Source: Syntrophomonadaceae bacterium
GTDB taxonomy: Bacteria; Bacillota; Syntrophomonadia; Syntrophomonadales; Syntrophomonadaceae
DNA length: 6,774 nt
Direction of reading: 5' to 3'
Assembly: GCA_012522705.1 (NCBI GenBank)
Contig: JAAYJY010000016.1
Location: forward strand, 1 to 6,774
Shown here: positions 1 to 5,757 of the stretch, piece after piece
Layout: each line of letters starts with the position of its first letter
Position numbering within the stretch: the stretch's first letter is position 1
Notes under the pieces: model-generated
What the model was told of the DNA's origin: nothing
The model's database searches: none
Seen by the model: only the letters and a program-made list of their open reading frames with translations
Made by a program: the position numbers and the translations under genes

Positions 1-1
1 C

Positions 2-1453
2 CTCAGCCCCGCTAAAGACCCCGCATCTGTTACTGATATAGCAGGTGATTGGGCATACACTCATATCAGGTTACTGCTTGAGAAAGGCATTATAGTTGGA
101 TATGGAGATGGCACCTTTCGTCCCGAACAATCAATTTCTCGCGCTGAATTTGTAACCATGATCAATCGTGCCTTTTATTTTAATACCGCTGCCAGTATAC
201 CGTATAGAGATGTGTTGCCTTGGGCTTGGTATTATGATGACATTGGTAGAGCTGTTGAAGCTGGTTATCTTCCTGATGTTTTTGGCAATAGACTTCTTCC
301 CAACCAATACCTTACTCGTGAAGAAGCTGCTTATATACTTGCTGTGGTTTTGAAAATGGATATGTCGCAGCGTAGCACTTTGCCTTTCATTGATGCTTAC
401 AATGTTTCGAGCTTCTACAGAAATGCGGTTATGGCAATGGTGCGTACTGGTTTTATGAGTGGATATCCAGAAGGGGTGTTAAGGCCCCAACAACCTATTA
501 GTAGGGCCGAATCTGCCGTGCTAATTAGCAACGCATTGCAATTGAATTCAATTCCTTATGCAGGATATGATGTCAAGGACTATGGAGCCAAAGGCGATGG
601 AGTTAATGACGATACGCCGGCCATACAACGGACCATTGACGATGCGTATGCAAACGGTGGCGGCACTGTTTATATCCCAGCTGGGACCTATATGGTCAAC
701 ATAGATGGGTATACTGCGGTAAATGTAAAAAGCAACATTAAAATAGTTATGACCGACAACACCACACTGAAGGCTATCATACCCATGAATGGAGTTATCC
801 CACCAAACCATCCCATCCTCAGAATAAGAGATGCTTCCCATGTTGAGATTAGAGGTGGACGAATTGTCGGCTGTAAGAAATACTACGACGGTAAATACGG
901 AGAATCTGGGCATGGTATTTCTGTGCAGGGAAGTAACAATGTCCATATTCAAAACTTCTATTCTGCCTGGAATTGGGGTGACGGGATTTTTGTGGGCAAT
1001 AGTACATTGAGGGATTATTCTGAAAATGTCTTAATAGAGGATTTTATATGTGAGTATAACAACAGGCAAGGCATTTCTGTAGTAAGTGCCAAAAACCTTA
1101 CTATCAGAAAGGGAACTTGCCGTTATACTTATGGGTCCAATCCTCAGAGTGGAATTGACTTGGAGCCATATAGCCCGGACCAGGCATATCTGGAGAATAT
1201 CTTGGTTGAAAATGTGTATTGTCACCACAATGGTACTGAATGCAAAAAAGATCATTGCTGGGGAATATGTATAGCACTAGGTCACTTTGAGAATAACGTT
1301 CACCCCTTCTCGGTAATCGTTAGAGACTGCAGATTGGTGGATAATGGCAGAGGTCGTGACAACGAGCAGATGAACTATGAATTGATTGACCACTATTTAA
1401 CTAGTCCAAACTGGCATGGCACCATAGAATATTCAGATATTTCGTATAAATAG
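2..1453 (+). CDS. SLH-domain surface protein with pectate-lyase-type beta-helix (5' partial)
   Basis: The open frame runs from the window edge without a stop, so the N terminus (signal peptide included) lies upstream; the ATG at 158 falls inside the first SLH domain and is not the start. The visible part is 483 residues, numbered from base 2. SLH domain 1 covers about 11-58 (TDIAGDWAY, then YGDGTFRPE and ISRAEF). SLH 2 covers about 66-118 (LTREEA) and SLH 3 about 128-179 (SGYPEGVLRP, ISRAES). From about 190 a pectate-lyase-superfamily domain begins with VKDYGAKGDGVNDDT and GGGTVYIPAGTY, followed to the C terminus by repeating beta-helix strands (ENVLIEDF, KNLTIRKG, ENILVENV). SLH triplets normally bind pyruvylated secondary cell-wall polymer, so the protein is expected to be exported and held at the cell surface. 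The beta-helix fold is typical of polysaccharide lyases, hydrolases and epimerases; the substrate cannot be named. The stop is TAG at 1451-1453. Confidence 0.93.
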   Translation, partial: LSPAKDPASVTDIAGDWAYTHIRLLLEKGIIVGYGDGTFRPEQSISRAEFVTMINRAFYFNTAASIPYRDVLPWAWYYDDIGRAVEAGYLPDVFGNRLLPNQYLTREEAAYILAVVLKMDMSQRSTLPFIDAYNVSSFYRNAVMAMVRTGFMSGYPEGVLRPQQPISRAESAVLISNALQLNSIPYAGYDVKDYGAKGDGVNDDTPAIQRTIDDAYANGGGTVYIPAGTYMVNIDGYTAVNVKSNIKIVMTDNTTLKAIIPMNGVIPPNHPILRIRDASHVEIRGGRIVGCKKYYDGKYGESGHGISVQGSNNVHIQNFYSAWNWGDGIFVGNSTLRDYSENVLIEDFICEYNNRQGISVVSAKNLTIRKGTCRYTYGSNPQSGIDLEPYSPDQAYLENILVENVYCHHNGTECKKDHCWGICIALGHFENNVHPFSVIVRDCRLVDNGRGRDNEQMNYELIDHYLTSPNWHGTIEYSDISYK

Positions 1454-1528
1454 ATAAACGAGTATTCAAATAGCGTAGCGTAGCTCACTGTTGTTTTCCG
1501 GGCGCAACACTATACGGGAGCGCACCCA

Positions 1529-1558
1529 TTGTCATCCAGAATTACACAGAGATGTAAT
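1529..1558 (+). promoter_or_regulatory. candidate sigma-A promoter with overlapping inverted repeat
   Basis: TTGTCA at 1529-1534 and TGTAAT at 1553-1558 each match the vegetative -35/-10 consensus at five of six positions and are 18 bp apart. The -10 hexamer is also the right arm of a perfect inverted repeat, ATTACA-N6-TGTAAT (1541-1558), which could be an operator. It would serve the adenylation gene about 95 bp downstream. This is pattern matching only; AT-rich intergenic DNA produces such matches by chance. Confidence 0.35.
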
Positions 1559-1636
1559 ATTAAAGAGGCATGCTGTTCGCTGATAAAATGAAATACTGCG
1601 AAAACAAGAGTAATTTGAAGTAAGGAATAGCTTATT

Positions 1637-1647
1637 AAGGAAGGTGG
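1637..1647 (+). promoter_or_regulatory. Shine-Dalgarno site that sets the adenylation-gene start
   Basis: AAGGAAGGTGG lies 5 nt upstream of the GTG at 1653. The other in-frame GTG, at 1644, is inside this site and cannot use it, so 1653 is the preferred start. Confidence 0.75.
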
Positions 1648-1652
1648 AAGAT

Positions 1653-3182
1653 GTGAAAACTAACGTGTTAGAGTACCTCAATAATACCATGTTGCATCAC
1701 AAGGATAAGACTGCTGTGTTAGATCAAAACGGCAGACTGACCTTCTGGGAGCTGTTTAATTGTGCGCAAAAAATTAGCCAGGTTATAAAACAGACTGCTG
1801 ATGTTATCTGTAAACCCATCGGAGTATTCTTGCCCAAGAGTGCTGATAGCATCGTTGCCTTCCTGGGCATTTTGTACAGCGGCAACATATATGTTCCGAT
1901 GGATACGAAAGCGCCTGCGGCACGAGTTAGAGGTATAGTGGAGAATTTAGAAAATCCGATAATTGTCACTTCACTGGAACATTATGATGCGCTGCTGGAG
2001 AGCGGGGTACAGAGTCAAAACCTAATAAACATTGAACAAGCCTATGATGACGCTATGGATATTGACCATGATAAAGTGCTTGCGTATTCTGAAACCATAA
2101 TCGACACTGATCCTGTCTACATTATTTATACATCGGGTTCTACCGGTATTCCCAAAGGGGTTGTGGTATCGCACCGCGGGGTGATCGACTACATTGACTG
2201 GGCGGTTGAATGTTTTGATATGACGGGCAAAGAGATCATAGGCAGCCAGGCCCCGTTCTATTTCGACAACTCTACCCTTGATATCTATCTCTGCCTGGCA
2301 ACTGGCGCAACCCTGGTGCTCATACCTGAACAACATTTTGCTTTCCCGATAAGACTGATGGAGTATGTGGCGGAGCAGAATATCAACTTCATATTCTGGG
2401 TGCCCTCGGTAATGATCAATGTGGCCAACACCCGGGCGTTGGACCATGTCCGGGTCGATTGCCTGGAGAAAATACTCTTTGCCGGCGAGATTATGCCCAA
2501 CCGTCATCTTAATTATTGGCGGCAATGCCTGCCCGACGCTCTGTATGCGAACTTGTACGGACCTACCGAAATAACCGTGGATTGTACGTATTATATTGTA
2601 CAGAAGGAATTTGACGACAATGACAGACTGCCCATCGGTTTTCCCTGCCGCAACACCGATGTCTTGATTCTAACTGAGGACAACCGGGAAGCTGGTGTTG
2701 GTGAGCAGGGAGAGCTATGTGTGCGGGGTACGTCCTTGGCCTTGGGGTATTGGAACAATCCTGCCAAGAGCGCTGAGGTGTTCACCCAGAATCCGCTTAA
2801 CAATAATTATTTCGACCGCATATATCGAACCGGTGATTTCGCTTATGTGAATACTGAGGGGGAGATCATCTTTCTAGGGCGTAAAGACGCCCAGATCAAA
2901 CATATGGGTTATCGTATCGAACTTGGAGATATCGAAACGACTCTGTTAAGCCTCGAAGGGATTCATAATACCTGTGTACTATACAACAAGGACAGACAGG
3001 AGATAACCATGTTCTATGAAGGAAGTTCGGAACTGACCAAAGCACAGATAAGGAAAGAGTTGGTTCCACTTCTGCCCAAGTACATGATTCCTGCCAAGAT
3101 ACACCGCATGGACAAGCTGCCCATGAATAAAAATGGTAAGATTGATCGTCCTCAAATAGTTAAGGATTGGTTCAAGGAGTGA
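1653..3182 (+). CDS. stand-alone amino-acid adenylation enzyme, DltA-like
   Basis: This is a 509-residue ANL-superfamily adenylating enzyme, the usual length for a free-standing A domain such as D-alanine:carrier protein ligase. It should activate a carboxylate (probably an amino acid) with ATP to the acyl-adenylate and transfer it to a carrier phosphopantetheine in the cytoplasm. Visible motifs (numbered from GTG 1653) are A3 YTSGSTGIPKG at 159-169; A4 FYFDNSTLD with Asp205, which in amino-acid-activating domains contacts the substrate amino group; A5 YGPTE at 302-306; A7 YRTGD at 391-395; A8 GRKDAQIKHMGYRIELGDIE from 409; and A10 NKNGKIDR with the catalytic Lys at 496. All core motifs are intact. 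No condensation, carrier or thioesterase domain is fused, and no dltB or dltD lies nearby, so a teichoic-acid D-alanylation role is not supported. Its carrier is probably one of the two downstream. At the place where DltA has Cys in its CGEV motif this protein reads AGEI, so the substrate may not be D-Ala. Confidence 0.92.
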   Translation: MKTNVLEYLNNTMLHHKDKTAVLDQNGRLTFWELFNCAQKISQVIKQTADVICKPIGVFLPKSADSIVAFLGILYSGNIYVPMDTKAPAARVRGIVENLENPIIVTSLEHYDALLESGVQSQNLINIEQAYDDAMDIDHDKVLAYSETIIDTDPVYIIYTSGSTGIPKGVVVSHRGVIDYIDWAVECFDMTGKEIIGSQAPFYFDNSTLDIYLCLATGATLVLIPEQHFAFPIRLMEYVAEQNINFIFWVPSVMINVANTRALDHVRVDCLEKILFAGEIMPNRHLNYWRQCLPDALYANLYGPTEITVDCTYYIVQKEFDDNDRLPIGFPCRNTDVLILTEDNREAGVGEQGELCVRGTSLALGYWNNPAKSAEVFTQNPLNNNYFDRIYRTGDFAYVNTEGEIIFLGRKDAQIKHMGYRIELGDIETTLLSLEGIHNTCVLYNKDRQEITMFYEGSSELTKAQIRKELVPLLPKYMIPAKIHRMDKLPMNKNGKIDRPQIVKDWFKE

Positions 3183-3244
3183 AACGTTTAATTTCGAAAC
3201 AGCAGAGAGGTTCATACATAGTAGGATTAATTGCGCAGAAATAG

Positions 3245-3273
3245 TACCCATATTATGTTATGTAAGGTACAAT
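3245..3273 (+). promoter_or_regulatory. weak candidate promoter upstream of the riboswitch
   Basis: TACAAT at 3268-3273 matches the -10 consensus at five of six positions. The hexamer 17 bp upstream, TACCCA at 3245-3250, is a poor -35 (three of six). Initiation near 3280 would place the aptamer about 35-40 nt from the RNA 5' end, a reasonable position for a riboswitch. Confidence 0.25.
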
Positions 3274-3317
3274 CTAATCGGGCCCAAACTTTAAACAAAT
3301 CAAGCCAAATTACTATA

Positions 3318-3395
3318 GAAGGCAAACTCGTCGAAAGGCGGGGGCGCAAAGCTACAGGTCTAAGACTGCAAAGTTATGACGGCTGGGTTGCAAGA
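3318..3395 (+). promoter_or_regulatory. cyclic-di-GMP-I (GEMM-I) riboswitch aptamer
   Basis: The sequence matches the conserved GEMM-I core in order. GGCAAAC at 3321-3327 is followed by stem CTCGTC/GGCGGG closing a GAAA tetraloop (3334-3337), then GCGCAAAGC at 3344-3352. P1a can pair G3321-G3322-C3323 with G3351-C3352-U3353. The second hairpin contains a tetraloop receptor in which UCUAAG (3359-3364) faces UAUGA (3375-3379). This is the canonical CCUAAG/UAUGG receptor with the C-G pair replaced by U-A, a compensated change. The inner stem ACU/AGU closes a GCAA loop (3365-3374), and CAG 3355-3357 pairs with CUG 3383-3385. The conserved 3' side GGGUUGC follows at 3385-3391. The class binds the second messenger c-di-GMP. 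Here it lies between the adenylation gene and the carrier/KAS genes and should control the latter. The exact ends, and whether an outer closing helix forms, are uncertain. Confidence 0.93.
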
Positions 3396-3411
3396 GCGGA
3401 AAACGGATATC

Positions 3412-3444
3412 AACCTGCCTGGCACCTGCCTGTGCAGGTTTTAT
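3412..3444 (+). terminator. terminator-like hairpin, probable riboswitch expression platform
   Basis: ACCTGC (3424-3429), a CTGT loop and GCAGGT (3434-3439) form a compact 6-bp stem followed by TTTATATT. An upstream copy, AACCTGC at 3412-3418, can pair instead with GCAGGTT (3434-3440), giving a 7-bp stem with a wider loop and exclusive of the first. The T tract is interrupted by A at 3443, so it is a moderate intrinsic terminator. Its position about 30 nt after the aptamer and about 60 nt before the carrier gene fits ligand-controlled transcription termination. Whether c-di-GMP promotes or prevents it is not decidable from the sequence. Confidence 0.68.
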
Positions 3445-3501
3445 ATTGCAGGACTGAGAAGTTGTGCACAAAGCTATAAAGTACAAGGAAGGTTAATTAT
3501 C

Positions 3502-3732
3502 GTGGAGAAATTGTTGGAGATCTTGTATGAGATACGACCGGAAGTAGATTTCATGAACAGCAGCGATTTTGTTGAGAATCGTCTTTTGGATTCGCTGGAT
3601 ATCGTGGTGTTGGTTTCTGATATCGAAGAAGCATTTGGGATCAGTATTGATGTGAATGACATTGTACCGGAGAATTTCTACAGTCTGGAAACAATCCAAG
3701 AACTAATTGAGAGAAGAGGTGGCCAGATTTGA
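3502..3732 (+). CDS. acyl/peptidyl carrier protein 1
   Basis: This is a 76-residue acidic, helical carrier protein of the usual size. Ser31 in LLDSLDIV is the expected 4'-phosphopantetheine attachment site at the start of helix 2, and SDIEEAFGISI follows as in many carrier proteins of polysaccharide gene clusters. The GTG at 3502 is chosen because AAGGAAGG (3485-3492) lies 9 nt upstream. The longer frame back to the ATG at 3376 would start inside the riboswitch and cross the hairpin, so it is rejected. It is the first gene after the c-di-GMP switch, and its stop overlaps the start of the ketoacyl synthase gene. It could carry the adenylated amino acid from the upstream enzyme or an acyl/malonyl group for the synthase; which one cannot be told from sequence. 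Maturation needs a phosphopantetheinyl transferase encoded elsewhere. Confidence 0.92.
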   Translation: MEKLLEILYEIRPEVDFMNSSDFVENRLLDSLDIVVLVSDIEEAFGISIDVNDIVPENFYSLETIQELIERRGGQI

Positions 3733-4796
3733 ATTTACAATACCAGGGTAAAAGGATAAGCGGGGTCCTGGCGGTAGTACCCCGCAACGAAGTGAAATTC
3801 GATGATGAAGTACAGAACTATAATTTCTCGGTCAAACAATCCATGAAGCTGAAAAAAATCATGGGTTATGACAAGCATAGAATCGTGACGGAAGGAACCC
3901 GCGTTTCCGATCTGGCCATATTCGGTTTAAAATACCTGTTGGACGAAGGTCTGATAAAGAGAGATGAGCTCGACGCTCTGGTCCTCATGACTCAAACCCC
4001 CGATTATTTAATGCCTCCCACCAGCAACGTCATCCAAGGGAAGTTGGATTTAAAGCCAAACATGGTTTGCTTGGATGTAAAGCAAGGCTGTGCTGGTTAT
4101 CTGGTGGGATTAATGCAGGCGTTCAGCCTGCTGGAGCAGGATGCTATTAATAAGGTTGTCTTGGTAAACGGTGATGTGCTGAGTCGCAAGACTTCTCCAC
4201 AGGACCGTAACACCTTCCCCTTGATCGGAGATGGGGCAGCGGTCACCATTGTAGAAAAGGATCCTGAAAAAGACAGCCAAATATTTGCCAATATCAGGAT
4301 GGATGGGAGTCACAGAAATGCTCTGATTATCCCTGCCGGAGGCTTAAAGATGCCTTCTACTCCTGATACGGCGGTTATGGTGATGGATGAAGAAGGCAAC
4401 TCCCGCAGCCTTGATCATTGGTTCATGGATGGCATGGCAGTATTTAATTTTGTGGTTAATGAAGTTCCGCCCATGATAAAAAGCCTCATGGATTTTGCAG
4501 GAACTGGATTGGAAGCAGTTGAATACTTCATGTTCCATCAGCCCAACAAATTCATGTTGCAGAGATTAGCAGACAAAATGGGTGTCAGCTATGATAAGAT
4601 GCCTTACAATATCGTGGAACACTTTGGCAATTCCAGCGGCGCGACGATCCCCACCAATATGGCATTCAACCTGGGTGACAAATTGCTGGACAATTCATAT
4701 TTGACCTGCCTGGCTGGTTTTGGGGTAGGGCTGACAGCGAGTTCCATGCTAATGGGGATAGGCCCACTAGATTTTTGTCAGATGATCGAGTATTAA
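3729..4796 (+). CDS. FabH-like 3-oxoacyl-[ACP] synthase III
   Basis: This 355-residue thiolase-fold condensing enzyme belongs to the ketoacyl synthase III group. Members usually condense a starter acyl thioester with malonyl-ACP, releasing CO2; some relatives only transfer acyl groups. The catalytic triad is visible: Cys121 in KQGCAGYLVGL, His270 in FMFHQPN and Asn301 in HFGNSSGATIP. TQTPDYLMPPTSN (88-100) and the glycine-rich C-terminal GFGVGLTASS are also family features. The start is TTG at 3729, sharing bases with the TGA of carrier gene 1 (3730-3732), with AGAGGTGG (3715-3722) 6 nt upstream; the overlap suggests translational coupling. It is flanked on both sides by carrier proteins, and no ketoreductase, dehydratase or MaoC hydratase is present in the window. 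KAS III enzymes paired with carriers are known in flagellin-glycosylation islands (for example Pseudomonas), where they build short acyl groups on sugars. That supports a specialised role rather than bulk fatty-acid synthesis. Its substrates are unknown. Confidence 0.94.
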   Translation: MNLQYQGKRISGVLAVVPRNEVKFDDEVQNYNFSVKQSMKLKKIMGYDKHRIVTEGTRVSDLAIFGLKYLLDEGLIKRDELDALVLMTQTPDYLMPPTSNVIQGKLDLKPNMVCLDVKQGCAGYLVGLMQAFSLLEQDAINKVVLVNGDVLSRKTSPQDRNTFPLIGDGAAVTIVEKDPEKDSQIFANIRMDGSHRNALIIPAGGLKMPSTPDTAVMVMDEEGNSRSLDHWFMDGMAVFNFVVNEVPPMIKSLMDFAGTGLEAVEYFMFHQPNKFMLQRLADKMGVSYDKMPYNIVEHFGNSSGATIPTNMAFNLGDKLLDNSYLTCLAGFGVGLTASSMLMGIGPLDFCQMIEY

Positions 4797-4799
4797 GGC

Positions 4800-4807
4800 A
4801 AGGAGGG
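4800..4807 (+). promoter_or_regulatory. Shine-Dalgarno site for carrier gene 2
   Basis: AAGGAGGG is a near-perfect site 6 nt before ATG 4814. It fixes that start over the upstream in-frame start at 4775, which would overlap the end of the ketoacyl synthase gene and has no comparable site. Confidence 0.8.
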
Positions 4808-4813
4808 AATCGC

Positions 4814-5029
4814 ATGGAAGACTTATACACTGAGTTGGCTGAAATACTGGAGGTAGATGAGGTCAAACGGGAGGATGAGCTGGAGGATTTCGAAAACTGG
4901 GACTCATTGACCATACTGGAAGTAGCCTCGATGGCAGACGAAAAATACGGAGGCACCATCGAGAGTAAGGAAGTCAAAGGGCTCATTACGGTTGGAGATT
5001 TGGAGGACTTGATTAAGTCTAAGATGTAG
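4814..5029 (+). CDS. acyl/peptidyl carrier protein 2
   Basis: This is a 71-residue, very acidic carrier protein. Ser31 in FENWDSLTILEV is the expected phosphopantetheine site, in the WDSL context common in acyl carrier proteins of glycan and secondary-metabolite clusters. The C terminus (VGDLEDLIKSKM) matches the last helix of the fold. It begins 17 nt after the ketoacyl synthase stop. It differs clearly from carrier 1 (LLDSLDIV site, different helix 2 and 3 sequence), so it is not a recent tandem duplicate. Two different carriers around one condensing enzyme suggest separate jobs, such as holding the starter or amino-acyl unit and holding malonyl or the finished product for transfer. This division is an inference. 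Confidence 0.92.
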   Translation: MEDLYTELAEILEVDEVKREDELEDFENWDSLTILEVASMADEKYGGTIESKEVKGLITVGDLEDLIKSKM

Positions 5030-5058
5030 TGCTATTAGCAATGAAAGGGGAAGACCAT

Positions 5059-5706
5059 ATGAAAAGACTGTTGATAGTCGGGGCTGGAGACTTGGGCCGG
5101 GAAACCTTCCAATGGGCTCGGGATATAGAAAAACACGCCGGTAATAAATGGGACGTGATTGGCTTTTTAGATGATGACCTCCATGCTCTGGATAAATACA
5201 ATAAAAGCGATCGGATACTGGGGACAGTGAATGATTATGATCCGCAGCCCAGTGACGAATTGGTAGTGGCGATTGGAGATCCCGCCACCAAGACTGATCT
5301 TTATCAGAAACTACTGGCTAAGGGGGCGGTATTTACCACTCTCATCCATCCTACCGTATTGTTACCGGATGAATACAGCATTGGCAAAGATGTCATCATT
5401 GGCCCCGGATCAATTGTTTCCATAGAGGTTACCATCTCTGATTGTGTAATTGTAAACACCTTAACCGTAGTGGGTCATGATGTAATAATCGAAAGCGGCT
5501 GTGTGATCAGTGATTATTGCGATCTGATGGGTCATTGCTATCTCGAGGAAAATGTATTTCTGGGCAGCGGAGTACAGATTCTTCCCAGTGTCCGGGTCGG
5601 CAAAAATGCCAAGGTGGGCGCGGGCAGTGTTGCTATCAGAAGGGTCAAAGCTGACACCACCGTTTTCGGGAATCCGGCCAAAACCATTTATAGTCCCCAA
5701 AAATAG
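5059..5706 (+). CDS. NeuD/PglD-family sugar acyltransferase
   Basis: This 215-residue protein has the usual length and two-part build of the NeuD/PglD/PerB family. The N-terminal half is a small Rossmann-like domain starting MKRLLIVGAGDLGRET, with GFLDDD at 35-40. The C-terminal half, from about 105, is a left-handed beta-helix of hexapeptide repeats (IGKDVIIGPGSIV, LEENVFLGSGVQI, VGKNAKVGAGSVA) closed by VFGNPAKTI. His140 in VVGHDV sits where the family has its general-base His. Characterised members transfer acetyl, or longer acyl, groups to the amino or hydroxyl group of a nucleotide sugar or sialic acid. Next to carriers and a condensing enzyme, the donor here may be an acyl-ACP rather than acetyl-CoA (inference). 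The ATG at 5059 is preferred because AAGGGG (5045-5050) is 8 nt upstream and the Rossmann strand starts at once; a GTG at 5029 would add ten residues without a good site. It could also acetylate an ordinary amino sugar independently of the carriers. Confidence 0.92.
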   Translation: MKRLLIVGAGDLGRETFQWARDIEKHAGNKWDVIGFLDDDLHALDKYNKSDRILGTVNDYDPQPSDELVVAIGDPATKTDLYQKLLAKGAVFTTLIHPTVLLPDEYSIGKDVIIGPGSIVSIEVTISDCVIVNTLTVVGHDVIIESGCVISDYCDLMGHCYLEENVFLGSGVQILPSVRVGKNAKVGAGSVAIRRVKADTTVFGNPAKTIYSPQK

Positions 5707-5743
5707 TAGCATCTCAAAATGAAGCCAATCTCAAATAGGAATC

Positions 5744-5750
5744 AAAGGGG
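5744..5750 (+). promoter_or_regulatory. Shine-Dalgarno site for the ATP-grasp gene
   Basis: AAAGGGG lies 7 nt before ATG 5758 and decides that start over ATG 5719, which has no purine-rich site upstream and would add 13 residues before the first beta strand. Confidence 0.72.
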
Positions 5751-5757
5751 CATAGCT

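Larger units (their letters stand above)
3183..3501 (+). other. 319-bp regulatory leader between adenylation gene and carrier gene
   Basis: No protein-coding gene is supported here. The stretch holds, in order, a possible promoter, a c-di-GMP-I riboswitch, a terminator-like hairpin and the ribosome binding site of carrier gene 1. There is no terminator directly after the adenylation stop at 3182, so readthrough from that gene into the leader is possible; the switch may act within one operon or on a separate transcript. Confidence 0.8.

Noticed and set aside
548..952. Antisense open frames opposite the SLH, adenylation and synthase genes
   Set aside because: They lie wholly within well-supported genes, have no recognisable domains, and are explained as shadows of the coding strand.
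1471..1484. Short direct repeat TAGCG-TAGCG-TAGC
   Set aside because: Fewer than three full 5-bp units, with no associated element; not enough for a repeat array or attachment site.
1500..1530. Possible terminator after the SLH gene (GGGCGC against GCGCACCC)
   Set aside because: The stem needs a bulge and no T tract follows; not a convincing intrinsic terminator.
3311..3483. Long-range pairing TACTATAG (3311-3318) with CTATAAAGTA (3474-3483), which would enclose the whole riboswitch
   Set aside because: Eight A/U-rich pairs with a 2-nt bulge over about 155 nt are likely to arise by chance; no supporting covariation can be seen.
3231..3501. Open frames across the leader, including one starting at ATG 3376 that would extend carrier protein 1
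   Set aside because: ATG 3376 is part of the riboswitch tetraloop receptor, the extension crosses the terminator-like hairpin, its translation has no carrier-domain character, and GTG 3502 has a proper ribosome site.
1653..3732. dlt operon (D-alanylation of teichoic acids)
   Set aside because: The adenylation enzyme and a carrier resemble DltA and DltC in type, but no DltB or DltD is present, and the KAS III, NeuD-like and ATP-grasp genes do not belong to that pathway.
3729..4796. Housekeeping fabH of fatty-acid synthesis
   Set aside because: No fabD, fabG, fabF or acc genes are adjacent, and the context of two specialised carriers, an A domain and a sugar acyltransferase points to a dedicated pathway.
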